Shown in pieces: positions 28,167 to 38,329 of a stretch of 64,000 nt of DNA (positions are counted from its first letter, which is position 1; the number at the start of each line of letters is the position of its first letter). The notes under the pieces are model-generated. The model made no database searches, was not told the DNA's origin, and saw only the letters and a program-made list of their open reading frames with translations. This stretch comes from Streptomyces sp. SW4 (GTDB lineage Bacteria > Actinomycetota > Actinomycetes > Streptomycetales > Streptomycetaceae): assembly GCA_003248315.1 (NCBI GenBank), contig QKWM01000004.1, forward strand, positions 2,294,001 through 2,358,000, in the 5' to 3' direction. The translations under genes were made by a program, and so were the position numbers.

Positions 28167-28706
28167 TCAGCGGACGGTCTCCAGCACCTCGGAGGCGCCC
28201 AGCGACTCGGCGATCTCGCTGAGCGCGTCGTGGGCCATGGAGCGCAGCTCCTTCTCGGTCACGCCGAGGTCCTCCAGGATCTCGGCGTCGCCCACCGGGC
28301 CGTGCGGAACGGCGGACTCGGCGGCACCGGCGTCCGCGTCGCCGTCGCCGGCGTCGTCCTCCGGTTCGCCGTCCTCCGTGCCGTCGAGGTCGAGGGCGTC
28401 CAGGTCGGGGCCGTCGTCACCGGGCTCCCGGCCCAGCAGTTCGTCGGTGAGCAGGATCTCGCCGTAGCTGCTGCGGGCAGCGGCGGCGGCGTCCGACACG
28501 TAGATACGGGGGTCGTCCTCGCCGTCCACCCGGACGACGCCGAACCACCCGTCCTCCTGCTCGATCAGCACGAGCACCGTGTCCTCGTCCGGAGAGGCCT
28601 CCCGGGCCAGGTCGGCCAGATCCGACAGGGTCTCCACATCGTCGAGCTCCGTGTCGCTCGCTTCCCACCCGTCTTCGGTGCGCGCGAGCAGTGCGGCGAA
28701 GTACAC
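28167..28706 (-). CDS. tRNA adenosine deaminase-associated protein
   Basis: A 179-residue acidic protein beginning VYFAALLARTEDGWEASD, with VETLSDLADLAREASPDEDT, YVSDAAAAARSSYGEILL and a final DLGVTEKELRSMAHDALSEI. It is an actinobacterial family almost always next to tadA; its role is not established. A very acidic linker (DDAGDGDADAG) lies at about residues 110-130. The GTG start is preferred over an ATG seven codons upstream because GGGAGAG stands just before it. Confidence 0.88.
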   Translation of the reverse strand: MYFAALLARTEDGWEASDTELDDVETLSDLADLAREASPDEDTVLVLIEQEDGWFGVVRVDGEDDPRIYVSDAAAAARSSYGEILLTDELLGREPGDDGPDLDALDLDGTEDGEPEDDAGDGDADAGAAESAVPHGPVGDAEILEDLGVTEKELRSMAHDALSEIAESLGASEVLETVR

Positions 28707-28995
28707 CGTGACTCTCCCACTGGTCATAGGCGTGCCGGTTGGGGGTCCCCCGGCGGAGGTTGTGGGCGGGGAGAGCGGGCTCCGAGCCCCACCCACTCGG
28801 AATCGTGGCAGAAACCCGGCCGTCAGGGGATGTCTTCGGCTCCCTGTGTCCGGCTGTTTCGGCCGCGCGCCCGACGGCTTGTCGCGCCGTCACCTGCGGA
28901 TCGTACGCGGGTTACCGGGCTGTCGGCGGAAGCCCTGCCGCACGCGGCACCGGCGCAGCGGACGGGACCGCCCACCGGCGGGGCGGGCGCGGCCG

Positions 28996-29220
28996 TCACC
29001 AGCGGAACGTGCGCATGCGCATCGCGTGGCGGAGCCGGGCGGCCTTGGCGCGGCGCGGCTGCACGCGGTCGCGCAGGGCGCGGGCCTCCGCGAGCTCCCG
29101 CAGGAACTGGGCCCGGCGCCGGCGGCGTTCGCCGTCCGGGTCGGGCTCCGGTTCCGCCGGCCGTGCCCTCCCCGGGGCCTCGCCCGGCGACGGCGTGTCG
29201 TGGAATTCCCGGTCAGGCAC
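28996..29220 (-). CDS. Small basic hypothetical protein
   Basis: 74 residues, Arg-rich, with a Pro/acidic start (VPDREFHDTPSPGEAP) and a helical basic end (RRRRAQFLRELAEARALRDR, RLRHAMRMRTFRW). The codon-position composition is consistent with coding, and it sits alone between the tadA block and upp. A weak GGTGGTGAG ribosome site precedes the GTG. It might bind nucleic acid; no family recognised. Confidence 0.6.
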   Translation of the reverse strand: MPDREFHDTPSPGEAPGRARPAEPEPDPDGERRRRRAQFLRELAEARALRDRVQPRRAKAARLRHAMRMRTFRW

Positions 29221-29359
29221 AGTCTCACCACCCAGCGTCCGTCCCTCCCACCTTCCCCCGGACGGGTGGTTCGACGCCAGTGAACGAGTGAAAGGCGGGA
29301 CGGGGGCTTGCCGCGGCGCGGGGACGCCGTGCCTCCGGAGCCCGGTTACCGTAGGGGGC

Positions 29360-29995
29360 ATGCGTCTCCACGTCGTCGACCACCCTCTGGTCGCACACAA
29401 GCTCACCACGCTGCGCGACCAGCGCACCGACTCCGCGACCTTCCGCCGTCTCGCCGACGAGCTGGTCACCCTGCTCGCCTACGAGGCCACGCGCGACGTG
29501 CGCACCGAGCAGGTCGACATCCAGACGCCGGTCGAGCGCACCACCGGTGTCAAGCTCGCCCGGCCGCGGCCCCTGGTGGTGCCGATCCTGCGGGCCGGTC
29601 TGGGCATGCTCGACGGCATGGTCCGGCTGCTGCCGACCGCCGAGGTGGGCTTCCTCGGCATGATCCGCAACGAGGAGACGCTCCAGGCCTCCACCTACGC
29701 CACGCGCATGCCGGAGGACCTCTCCGGCCGCCAGGTGTACGTCCTGGACCCGATGCTGGCCACCGGCGGCACGCTGGTCGCCGCGATCCGGGAGCTGATC
29801 GAGCGCGGCGCCGACGACGTGACCGCCGTGGTGCTGCTGGCCGCGCCCGAGGGCGTCGAGGTCATGGAGCGCGAACTGGCGGGCACGCCGGTGACGGTCG
29901 TGACGGCCTCGGTCGACCAGCGGCTCAACGAGCACGGCTACATCGTGCCGGGCCTCGGCGACGCGGGTGACCGGATGTACGGGGCGGCGGAGTAG
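29360..29995 (+). CDS. upp: Uracil phosphoribosyltransferase
   Basis: 211 residues. Converts uracil and PRPP to UMP (pyrimidine salvage). The PRPP loop VYVLDPMLATGGTL, the N-terminal VVDHPLVAHKLTTLRDQRT, PILRAGLGMLDGM and the C-terminal EHGYIVPGLGDAGDRMYG are all canonical. A GTAGGGGG site precedes the ATG. The frame is intact. The last 19 bases of the gene form the first unit of a 26-bp tandem repeat that continues past the stop. Confidence 0.97.
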   Translation: MRLHVVDHPLVAHKLTTLRDQRTDSATFRRLADELVTLLAYEATRDVRTEQVDIQTPVERTTGVKLARPRPLVVPILRAGLGMLDGMVRLLPTAEVGFLGMIRNEETLQASTYATRMPEDLSGRQVYVLDPMLATGGTLVAAIRELIERGADDVTAVVLLAAPEGVEVMERELAGTPVTVVTASVDQRLNEHGYIVPGLGDAGDRMYGAAE

Positions 29996-30054
29996 CGCAC
30001 GCGTACGGGGCGGCGGAGCAGCGCACGCCCACGGGGCGGCGGAGCAGCGCGCGC
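29977..30054. repeat. Three 26-bp tandem copies across the upp stop codon
   Basis: Units at 29977-30002, 30003-30028 and 30029-30054 share ACGGGGCGGCGGAG(T/C)AGCG. The first unit contains the TAG stop; it is CAG in copies two and three. Confidence 0.93.
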
Positions 30055-30195
30055 CGGGGCGCGGCGGGGGAGCGTGGCGCCGGGCGCTACGAGGTGCGCG
30101 CGGGGCGCTGCGAGTGCGCGCGGGGCGCGGCAGAGGCGTGCCTGCCGGGCTGCGGTGTCCCTGCCGGGCGGGGAGCTTCCGTGCGGGCCTGCGGG

Positions 30196-30848
30196 TCAGC
30201 AGGTCTTCTTGCCGGTTCCCGTGGCCGTCGGTTTCGGGGCGGTCAGCGCGGCCAGGGCCCGGTCGGCGTCCGCCGCGGGGGCGAGTCCCTTGAAGCCGTT
30301 GCCGATGATCAGGTCCACCGTCCCGCCCTTCCGGGCGTCGTCGGTGCGCCGTTCGGCGCCGGGCAGCTGGGTGCCGAGCACCGGCAGCGCCGTCCTGCCG
30401 GCCGCGGCCGGGCCGAGCAGGATCCCGGCGCCGTCGACCTTCTTGTCGTACTCCTTGGGCGCGTTCGTCACGTCGCCGACGCGGAAGCCGCGCTTCTTCA
30501 GCTCGTCGGCGGTCTTCTGGGCCAGCCCGCTGCGGGTCGTGGCGTTGAGCACGTTGACGGTGACCTGGCCCGGCTTCGGCAGGGCCGCGAGCGACGGGGA
30601 GGCGGAGGCGCGGGCCGGGGTGGCCGGGCAGTCGGCGCCGGTGCCGCCCCGGCCGCGGTGGCGTCGTCGCCGCCGGTGAACACGTCGATGAGCTGCACCG
30701 TGCCCCAGCCGAGCAGGCCGAGGGCGGTCACGCAGGCCACGACGACGAACGCGAGCCTGCCGCGCCGCCGGGGTGGCCGCATCCGCGGGTACTTGTCCCC
30801 CGTGATCCGGTACTGGCCGCCCATGCCGGGGGGAGTCAGCATGCTCAT
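30196..30848 (-). CDS. Membrane-anchored LytR C-terminal (LytR_C) domain protein
   Basis: About 217 residues: a basic N-terminus (MSMLTPPGMGGQYRITGD), one membrane helix (LAFVVVACVTALGLLGWGTV), a Pro/Ala linker, and a LytR_C domain (VNVLNATTRSGLAQKTADEL, KKRGFRVGDVTNAP, GTVDLIIGNGFKGL) ending in KKTC. LytR_C domains accompany envelope and wall-polymer ligases but here stand alone, outside the cell. The conserved Cys is the last residue. One base is missing near 30620. Confidence 0.85.
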
Positions 30849-31016
30849 GGGCGCAGCGTAGTGCGCCTCGGCGGCAATGCCTACTAGATGATCATTCGAC
30901 GTTGCGCGGGCCGGGCGGAATGCAACCCGAAAGGGCCAAGCCGGCCGGAGGGGCGGCCCCGGCGGACGGCTCCGGCCCGCGGCCCCGGTGGGCTGGGCGG
31001 GCGGCGCCCGTGGGGG

Positions 31017-31313
31017 TCAGTCGAGTTCGAGGACGCGCGCGTGCAGCACCTGGCGCTGCTGGAGCGCGGCGCGCACCGCGCGGTGGAGGCCGTCCTCCAG
31101 ATACAGGTCGCCCTGCCACTTCACGACGTGCGCGAAGAGGTCGCCGTAGAACGTGGAGTCCTCGGCGAGGAGGGTCTCCAGGTCGAGCTGCTGCTTGGTG
31201 GTGACGAGCTGATCGAGGCGGACCGGGCGCGGCGCGACGTCCGCCCACTGCCGGGTGCTCTCCCGGCCGTGGTCGGGGTACGGCCGGCCGTTTCCGATGC
31301 GCTTGAAGATCAC
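31017..31313 (-). CDS. Small conserved actinobacterial protein with a ParB-like motif
   Basis: 98 residues, very uniform and charged: IFKRIGNGRPYPDHGRESTR, VRLDQLVTTKQQLDLETLLA, then LYLEDGLHRAVRAALQQRQV. The DGLHRAVRAA segment and the preceding substrate-loop spacing resemble the ParB/sulfiredoxin-like nucleotide-binding fold, which is inference. The GTG start has no clear ribosome site; the message may be leaderless. Divergent from the HerA-like ATPase gene (gap 103 bases). The frame is intact. Confidence 0.65.
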   Translation of the reverse strand: MIFKRIGNGRPYPDHGRESTRQWADVAPRPVRLDQLVTTKQQLDLETLLAEDSTFYGDLFAHVVKWQGDLYLEDGLHRAVRAALQQRQVLHARVLELD

Positions 31314-31416
31314 ACGGAAAGCCTACCGGCCCAGTCGTCCCGGGCGCAGCCTCGGCGCCGGAGTGCCAGGCTGAAAAAGACGCCGTAAAGAGGGGCAAAC
31401 GGAACAGGGGCCCGAG

Positions 31417-33056
31417 ATGAGCGACCGCGAGACCGTCCCGCCGGGCACGTCGCCCGAGCCGCCGTCCCCGGGCGCCGCCGAGCCCGCCGGACTCCCGCCG
31501 CAGGCCCGGGGCATCGCCTCCGGCTACGCCTTCACCGGCCCGGCGCTCGACCTGGGCGCCCTGCTGTGGGACGGGGCCTGTCTGCCCGGGGCGCCGGTCA
31601 GGGTGCCGCTCGCGGTGCTGAACCGGCACGGCCTGGTCGCCGGCGCCACCGGCACCGGCAAGACCAAGACGCTCCAGCTGATCGCCGAGCAGCTCTCGGC
31701 GCAGGGCGTGCCGGTCTTCCTCGCCGACATCAAGGGCGACCTGTCCGGCGTCGCGGCGCCGGGCGAGCCGGACGACCGGGTCCGGGCGCGGGCCGCCGAG
31801 GTCGGCCAGCGGTGGACGCCGGCCGGCTTCCCGGCGCGGTTCTACGCCCTCGGCGGCATCGGGCACGGCATCCCGGTGCGGGCCACGGTCACCAGCTTCG
31901 GGCCGGTGCTGCTGTCCAAGGTGCTCCGGCTGAACCGGACCCAGGAGGAGTCCCTCGGCCTGATCTTCCACTACGCCGACACCAAGGGCCTGGACCTGGT
32001 CGACCTGAAGGACCTCAGGGCGGTCGTCGCCTTCCTCACCTCGGACGAGGGCAAGGGGAGCTGAGGGCGATCGGCGGGGTGTCACCGGCGACGGCCGGGG
32101 TGATCCTGCGGGCGCTGACCACGTTCGAGGCGCAGGGCGCGGCCGGCTTCTTCGGCGAGCCGGAGTTCGACACCGCCGAGTTCCTGCGGACCGCGGAGGA
32201 CGGGCGCGGCATCCTGTCGGTGCTGGAGCTGCCCGCCGTGCAGGACCGGCCGCAGCTGTTCTCGACCTTCCTGATGTGGCTGCTGGCCGACCTCTTCCAC
32301 GACCTGCCCGAGGTCGGCGACGTCGACCGGCCCAAGCTCGTGTTCTTCTTCGACGAGGCGCATCTGCTCTTCCACGACGCGTCGGAGGCGTTCCTGGAGT
32401 CGATCACGCAGACCGTGCGTCTGATCCGCTCGAAGGGGGTCGGGATCTTCTTCGTCACCCAGACCCCGAAGGACGTGCCCGGCGACGTCCTCGCCCAGCT
32501 CGGCAACCGGGTCCAGCACGCGCTGCGCGCCTTCACCCCGACGACCAGAAGGCGCTGCGGGCGACCGTGCAGACCTTTCCCCGCTCGGCGTACGACCTGG
32601 AGGAGCTGCTCACCGGGCTCGGTACCGGCGAGGCCGTGGTGACCGTGCTCGGTGAGCGGGGCGCCCCGACGCCGGTCGCGGCGACCCGTCTGCGGGCGCC
32701 CGAGTCCCGCATGGCGCCGGTCGACCCGGCCGTGCTGGAGCGGACGGTGACGCAATCGCCGCTGTACGGGACGTACGCGAAGGCGGTGGACCGGGAGTCG
32801 GCGTACGAGAGGCTCGCGGAGACGGAGGCGGGGGAGAAGGAGCCTGCGGGGCGCGAGCCCGTGGGGCGGGAGCCCGAGGGGCGTGCGGCGGAGGAGGGGC
32901 TTCGGCGGGGCGGGGGCGTGGGGCGGTGACGAGCGGTCCCTGGTCGAGCAGGTCGTCGGCAGCGGCGTCTTCAGGTCGCTGGCGAGGTCGGTGGGCACCC
33001 AGATCGGGCGCGAGATCACCCGCTCCCTCTTCGGCACGGCCCGGCGGAGGCGATAG
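31417..33056 (+). CDS. HerA-like ATPase (DUF853 family)
   Basis: About 546 residues. An FtsK/HerA-type motor: Walker A GATGTGKTKTLQLIAEQL (about residue 75), FLADIKGDLSGVA, Walker B KLVFFFDEAHLLFHDASEAF, sensor IFFVTQTPKDVPGDVLAQLG, then ALRATVQTFPRSAYDLEELL. Homologs are DNA translocase or helicase-like proteins of unclear duty, not linked here to a NurA nuclease. Frame breaks lie near 32058 and 32545 and in poly-G near 32915; the last needs two lost bases or one gained. A repeat-rich hydrophilic region (EPAGREPVGREPEGRAAEE) precedes the conserved C-terminus. Confidence 0.85.
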
Positions 33057-33115
33057 CGGCGGGCGGTGCCGCCTCCCTCGTGCTCGGCGGCACCGCCCGC
33101 GTCGTACCGGGCGGG

Positions 33116-33253
33116 TCAGTCCCGCCTGCGTTCCTGTTCGGCCGGCCTGCGGGTGCGCGGGTCCGGCTCGGGCTCGGCCGGCTTGGGCGGGGTACTGCGG
33201 CTGGCCTCGGCGCGCAGCAGGGCGCGCAGGGCGGCGTAGGGGTCGTTGAGCAT
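33116..33253 (-). CDS. Short hypothetical protein
   Basis: 45 residues: a helix MLNDPYAALRALLRAEA and a charged Pro-rich tail ending ERRRD. An AAGGA site stands eight bases before the ATG. It lies downstream of the small secreted-protein gene on the same strand. There is no known domain, so coding status is plausible but not proven. Confidence 0.5.
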   Translation of the reverse strand: MLNDPYAALRALLRAEASRSTPPKPAEPEPDPRTRRPAEQERRRD

Positions 33254-33428
33254 GGCGGTGTTCCTTCTCGCGTCTGCGGTGTTCGGGGGTGCGTGCCGTC
33301 CGCGGCTCCGCGCGCGGTGCGCGGATGTCCGCGGTCCGCGGCTCCCCGGCGCGGGGATCTCCTGGACCGAGGGCGCGCGGGTCCTCGGGTCCTCGGAGCC
33401 CCCCGGGGGCGCGGGGGCCGGGCCCCGA

Positions 33429-33779
33429 TCAGCAGCGCAGGACCACCGAACGCAGGCCGCGCAGCGAGGACGGCGGCCCCGGGGCGGCGCGGCGACGAGG
33501 CGCGGGGCGTCAGGCACGGGCGCGGGGGCGGCCGGGAAGGGATGGGCCGCCGGGGCGCGGAGCGGCTCCGGGAGCCGCGGGCCGGGCCGCGGACGGCGGT
33601 GTCGGCGGGCTCGTACTCCAGCACCGGGCCCCCGCCGCTCTCCGCGGACACGACCGCGGGCGGCACCGTCTGGGCCTGGACGTGAGCGCCGGGGACGAGC
33701 AGCGCGAGCAGCAGGACCAGCACCCGCAGCCAGGCGTTCCGGCGCCCGGCGCGGGGATGGCATGCGGTACGGGGCTCAC
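33429..33779 (-). CDS. Small secreted or membrane-anchored Pro/Ala-rich protein
   Basis: About 117 residues once three lost bases (near 33745, 33595 and 33470) are restored: a GTG start behind GGGAG, a hydrophobic signal (WLRVLVLLLALLVPGAHV), then VQAQTVPPAVVSAESGGGPV, EYEPADTAVRGP, a Pro/Ala/Arg segment and the end SLRGLRSVVLRC. The terminal Cys and the Val-rich end look conserved-like, but I do not recognise a family. Confidence 0.5.
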
Positions 33780-33874
33780 GTCTGGTCGTCTCCCTCGGCG
33801 CGCCCGCCGTCTCCCGCGCCGGGCGCGAGAACCGCTCGCTCGGCGTATGCCGGACGACGGGGAGCCGGTGCCGT

Positions 33875-34551
33875 TCACAGGGTGTGCGGGACGTGCCGGG
33901 CGCGACCGCGGATGCGGAGGGCGGTGACGATCTCGACGACGCCGACGGCCACGAGCCAGCAGCCGGCGAGCACCGTGAGGACGGCGACGGACTCGAACGG
34001 CGACACGATCAGGACGACGCCGGCGAGGGCGGAGACGACGCCGAGGAGGATCTGCCAGCCGCGGGCGGGCATCGACGGGTCGTGGGCGGCGGCGACGGCC
34101 TGGGTGATGCCGCGGAAGAGCCAGCCGATGCCGATGAACAGGGCGAGCAGCAGGACCGACTGGAGCGGGCCGCGGAAGCAGAAGAGGCCCAGCAGGACCG
34201 AGAGGGCGCCGCTGATGAACGCCAGGACGCGCAGCGAGGTCGTGCGGTGGGTGCCGAAGGCGGCGGCCAGCTGGAGGACGCCGCTGACGACGAGGTAGAC
34301 GCCGAACAGCACGGCGGCGGCGAGGAGGGAGGCGCCGGGCCAGACCAGGACCAGGACGCCGAGGGCGAGGGAGGCGACGCCGGTGAGCAGGACGGTCTGC
34401 CAGGCGGCCCGTGACAGCAGGTGCAGGGGGCCCTCGACGGGGGCTCCGGCTCGTGGTCGCCGCGCGGTCCCGTCGGTGGCGCGTGCCGGGCGTGGACCCG
34501 GCGGTCGTCGTCCGCCATGCCGTGGGGGGCGCCGGTCGGTGGCTCGGTCAT
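33875..34551 (-). CDS. HdeD-family (DUF308) membrane protein
   Basis: About 225 residues. A hydrophilic N-terminus of some 50 residues precedes six helices with the repeated DUF308 pattern: VLLTGVASLALGVLVLVWPG, VLFGVYLVVSGVLQLAAAF, RGPLQSVLLLALFIGIGWLF, RGITQAV, then SALAGVVLIVSPFESVAVL. Related to HdeD of enteric acid resistance; its role in Streptomyces is unknown. One base is missing near 34435. The ATG at 34551 has no clear ribosome site. Confidence 0.82.
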
Positions 34552-34658
34552 GAACCATGTTTGGCGCGGGACGGAGGGCCGTGCGAGGTGGGGTAGGCCG
34601 GTCGGGGGCGCCGGGCCCCGGGGGCCGTGCGCGCGGGCCACCGGGGGCGGTGACGGCC

Positions 34659-34791
34659 GTCGGGCGGGTGCGGGTGGGGTGTGGCTGGTCGCGCAGTTCC
34701 CCGCGCCCCTGGGGTGGGGGGGGGTGGTGACCGTCGTCGGGCGGGTGCGGGTGCGTCGTGGCTGGTCGCGCAGGTCCCCGCGCCCCTGGGG
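34659..34791. repeat. Two copies of a dispersed Streptomyces intergenic repeat
   Basis: A 56-base unit beginning GTCGGGCGGGTGCGGGTG and containing GCGCAGTTCCCCGCGCCCCT occurs at 34659-34714 and 34736-34791. The second half is a sequence found many times between genes in Streptomyces chromosomes (general knowledge of the genus). Confidence 0.85.
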
Positions 34792-34820
34792 CGTTGCTTC
34801 GGCCGGCGTTCGGCGGAGCG

Positions 34821-35431
34821 TTACGCGCCCGTCGGTGGGGAGGTGCGGGAGGCCTTTGCCGCCTTGGCCGCCGCCTTCATCTCCTGCTTGTGGGCGCGGA
34901 CCTTCGCCAGGGACTCGGGGCCGGTGATGTCGGCGACCGAGCGGAAGGACCTGGGGGCGCCGTAGTCGCCCGCGGCCTCGCGCCAGCCGTCCGGGCGGAC
35001 GCCGAGCTGCTTGCCGAGCAGCGCCAGGAAGATCTGGGCCTTCTGCTTGCCGAAGCCCGGCAGGTCCTGGAGCCGCCGGAGCAGTTCCCGGCCGGAGGTC
35101 ACGCCCCGCCAGACGGCCTCGGCGTCACCGTCGTAGTGCTCGACCAGGTACTGGCAGAGCTGCTGGATGCGGCCCGCCATCGAACCCGGGTAGCGGTGCA
35201 CCGCCGGCTTGGCGGAGAGCAGCGCCGCGAACTCCTCGGGTCGTACCCGGCGATGTCGTGCGCGTCCAGGTCCTCGGCGCCCATCCGGCGGGCGATCGTC
35301 GAGGGGCCCTTGAACGCCCACTCCATCGGGATCTGCTGGTCCAGCAGCATGCCGACCAGCGCGGCGAGCGGACTGCGGCCGAGGAGTTCGTCGGCCTCGG
35401 GGTCCTGGGCGAGGTGCAGAGTGACGTCCAT
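34821..35431 (-). CDS. HhH-GPD superfamily base-excision repair-like protein
   Basis: About 203 residues: an N-terminal helical lobe (DELLGRSPLAALVGMLLDQQ IPMEWAF) and a helix-hairpin-helix with GPD-like loop (LQDLPGFGKQKAQIFLALLG). The Lys-containing hairpin and trailing helix suit a DNA glycosylase fold, but the catalytic Asp cannot be assigned with confidence. The Ala/Lys tail (AKVRAHKQEMKAAAKAAKAS) probably contacts DNA. One base is missing near 35250. Confidence 0.82.
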
Positions 35432-35455
35432 GCCCCGATGATCGCGCGGACCCGC

Positions 35456-36180
35456 TCAGGTCGCGCGCCAGTACCCCAGCGCGTTCACCCGCTGCTTGGG
35501 CAGGCCCAGCTCCTTGCGGACGTAGCCGGCCAGGGCCCGGGTGGTGGCCGTGTCGCAGGCGATCCACACGTACGGGTCCGGGGTCGCCCGGAGCAGGCCG
35601 GGCAGCGCCTCCTTCACCTGCGCGACCAGGTGGGCGCCCGCGTCCCGGCGCGGGACCGTGCGCACCTCGTGCCGGGCGGGGTCGGTGCGCAGCGGCAGCC
35701 CGTCGGTGCCCTCGCCCTCGAACCAGACCGTCGCCGGGGCCCCGTCCAGCGCGTCGAGCAGGGAGTTGAGGGCGGGCAGGGACGCCGGGTCGGCGACGGC
35801 GAAGACGTGCGAGGGGGCGGGCTCGGGCTCCTGGAAGCCGGTGCCCTGGACGGTCGCCTCGATGGTGTCGCCGGGCTTCGCCGTCCGCGCCCAGTCGCTG
35901 GCGCACCCCTCGTGCAGGGCGAACTCCAGGCTGAACGTGCCGGCCGCCGGATCGGGGTCGACCAGCGTGAACGCCCGCTGGTGGGCTTGCCGGCGTTCTG
36001 GAACCACAGGCGGACCCACATGGTGGGGTGGACGCCGGTGGCGGCCAGCATGCCGCCGTCGGTGAGGTGCACGCGCCGGAAATCCGGCGTGACGTCCTCG
36101 GCGCCGGTCACCGTGAACTCGAAGTCCTTGGCGCGCATCAGCTTGAGGACCGCGCCCTCCCAACCCCGCCCCTGCCCCAT
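35456..36180 (-). CDS. Siderophore-interacting FAD-binding protein (ferric-siderophore reductase)
   Basis: About 241 residues, ViuB/SIP family. FAD-binding pattern RAFTLVDPDPAAGTFSLEFA (the RxYT-like RAFT), HEGCASDWARTAKPGDTI, and an NAD(P)H-binding half (FAVADPASLPALNSLLDALD, YVWIACDTATTRALAGYVRK). The family frees iron from imported siderophores in the cytoplasm. One base is missing near 35985. The ATG at 36180 follows GGTGAAGGA. It lies divergently from the acylase operon across an iron box, so both arms should be repressed when iron is plentiful. Confidence 0.9.
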
Positions 36181-36222
36181 CGTTCCTTCACCTTTCACGT
36201 ACTATTCGGCCACGCCGACGAC

Positions 36223-36241
36223 TTAGGCGAGCCTAACCTAA
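36223..36241. promoter_or_regulatory. Iron box (DmdR/IdeR-type operator)
   Basis: TTAGGCGAGCCTAACCTAA (reverse: TTAGGTTAGGCTCGCCTAA), one base from the Streptomyces iron-box consensus TTAGGTTAGGCTCACCTAA. It lies between the divergent siderophore-interacting and acylase genes, 43 bases from one start and 20 from the other. Confidence 0.92.
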
Positions 36242-36261
36242 AGGAAAGTAGGGGCACAGGG

Positions 36262-38329
36262 GTGAGCGCCGAGATATACCGCGACGCCTGGGGAATCCCC
36301 CACCTGCGCGCGGACGACGTGCGGGAACTCGCCCGCGCCCAGGGCCGGGTCACCGCCCGGGACCGGGCCTGGCAGCTGGAGGTCGAGCGGCACCGCGCCC
36401 AGGGCACCTCCGCGTCCTTCCTCGGCCCGTCGGCCCTCGCCTGGGACCGCTTCGCCCGCCGGGCCCGCCTCGCCGACACCGCCCGCCGCTGCTTCACCGC
36501 GCTCGAGGAACGGGACCGCGAGACGGCCGACTGGGTGCGGTCGTACGTCGACGGGGTGAACGAGGGCCTGGCTCGGGCCACGGCCCCGAGTTCGGGCGCA
36601 CGGGTCTCGCCCCCGGCCGCTGGGAGCCCTGGACCCCGCTCGGCGTCTGGCTGGCCACCCACGTGCTGTTCGCCGGCTTCCCGGCCAAGCTCTGGCGCGA
36701 ACGGGTCGTCGAGCACCTCGGCCCGGACGCCGTCGCCCTGTTCGCCACCGACGGTCCGGGCACCGCCGGCAGCAACGGCTGGCTGGTGAGCGGCGAGCGG
36801 ACCGTGACCGGGCAGCCGATCATCGCCGGCGACCCGCACCGCTTCATCGAGGACCCCGGCGTCTACCAGCAGATCCACCTGTCCTGCCCCGAGTTCGACG
36901 TCGTCGGCCTCGCCGTGCCCGGCGTCCCCGGAATCGCCCACTTCGGCCACGCCGGACCGGTCGCCTGGGCCATCACCAACGCCATGGCCGACTACCAGGA
37001 CCTGTACCGGGAGCGGCTGCGGCGCACCGGGGCGGGGGTCGAGGCACTCGGCCCGGACGGCGTCTGGCGGCGCGCCGCCCGGCACACCGAACTCGTCCGC
37101 GTGGCCGGGGAGGAGGCCGTCGAGGTCGAGGTCGTCGAGACCGAACGGGGCCCGGTGATCGCCGGCGGTCCCGAGGGGCTCGACGACGGCACCCCCCTCG
37201 CCCTCAGCCTGCGCTGCCCGCCCCGCGTCACCGGCGACCTGGGCTTCAGCGCCCTGCTGCCGCTGCTGCGGGCCCGCCGGGTCGCCGACGTCGACCGGGC
37301 CCTGGACGCCTGGGCCGAACCGGTCAACGTCGTGCAGGCCGCCGACACCGAGGGCGGGCTGCTGCACCGGGTCGCGGGACGGGTGCCGGTGCGCTCCGAC
37401 GCCAACCGCCTCCGCCCGGTGCCCGCCTGGGAGCCCGGGCACGAGTGGCGGGGCTGGCACGAGCCGCCCCGCGCCGGACTCACCCGGGACGGCATCGCGG
37501 TCATGGCCAACCAGCGCGGGCCCGCCGCCCCGCTCGGCGTCGAGTTCGCCCCGCCGCACCGCGCCGAGCGCATCACCGCCCTGCTCGCCGGCCGGAAACG
37601 CTGGTCGGCCGCCGACATGCCGGCCGTCCACACCGACACCCACCTCGCCTCCGCCGGCCCCCTGCTCGACCGGCTGGCGGCCCTGGACGGCCTGACGCCG
37701 CAGGCCGCCGCCCTGCGGACCCGGCTGCTCGGCTGGGACCGCCGGATGGACGCCGGCAGCACGGCCGCGGCGGCCTACGCGGCGGTGCGTTCCGCGGTCG
37801 TACGGCGCCTCGCGGCCGAGCCCGTGTTCGCCGCGCTCGCCACCCCGCCCGCCTACCCGGAAGTCCTCCTGCCGTGGCTGGCGCCGGTGCCGCGCATCGC
37901 CTTCGCGCTGGAGCACCTGCTGCGCGCCCCGGACCTGTACGGCATCGACCGCACCGCCGTGGTCCGGGCGGCCCTCGAGGAGGTGGCCGCAGAACCGCCG
38001 GCCGGCACCTGGGGCGACCGGCACCGCCTCGCCCCTGGCGGGCGCTGCCCGACGCGTCCGCGACGGAACCCGGGCTGTCCGGCGACCACGACTGCGTGCT
38101 GTGCACCTCGGCCGTGCCCGGTGTCACCGACCGCGCGGCGCGCGGCCCGGCCGCCCGGTACGTCTGGGACCTGGCCGACCGCGACGCCAGCGCGTGGGTC
38201 GTGCCGTTCGGCGCCTCGGGCGTGCCCGGCTCCCCGCACCACCGCGACCAGCAACCCCTGTGGCTCACCGGCCGGCTCGCCCCGGTGGTCACCGACTTCG
38301 ACCAGCTCACGAAGGAAGCCGATGTCTGA
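36262..38329 (+). CDS. Penicillin-acylase-family Ntn hydrolase, iron regulated (desG-like)
   Basis: About 689 residues. N-terminal alpha-chain motif EIYRDAWGIPHLRADDVREL. The autocatalytic cleavage and nucleophile site is TAGSNGWLVSGERTVTGQPI, with Ser as the predicted beta-chain N-terminus. Then IIAGDPHRFIEDPGVYQQIH and GHAGPVAWAITNAMADYQDL, all penicillin-amidase hallmarks. No signal peptide is apparent, unlike many acylases. Bases are missing near 36590 and 38035. It starts 20 bases after the iron box and overlaps the acyltransferase gene. A penicillin-amidase gene with an acetyltransferase partner has been linked to desferrioxamine tailoring in other Streptomyces (named desG and desH); a role in acylated siderophore formation or turnover is inference. 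Confidence 0.85.

Noticed and set aside
30892..32085. Minus-strand open frame opposite the HerA-like gene
   Set aside because: The plus strand has Walker motifs and correct codon bias here; the reverse frame is compositional.
33116..33763. Single 215-residue minus-strand gene
   Set aside because: Its frame mixes the small secreted protein and the 45-residue protein; signal, stop and ribosome-site evidence supports two separate genes.
36195..38024. Minus-strand open frame opposite the acylase gene
   Set aside because: The plus strand shows the complete penicillin-amidase motifs; the reverse frame has none.
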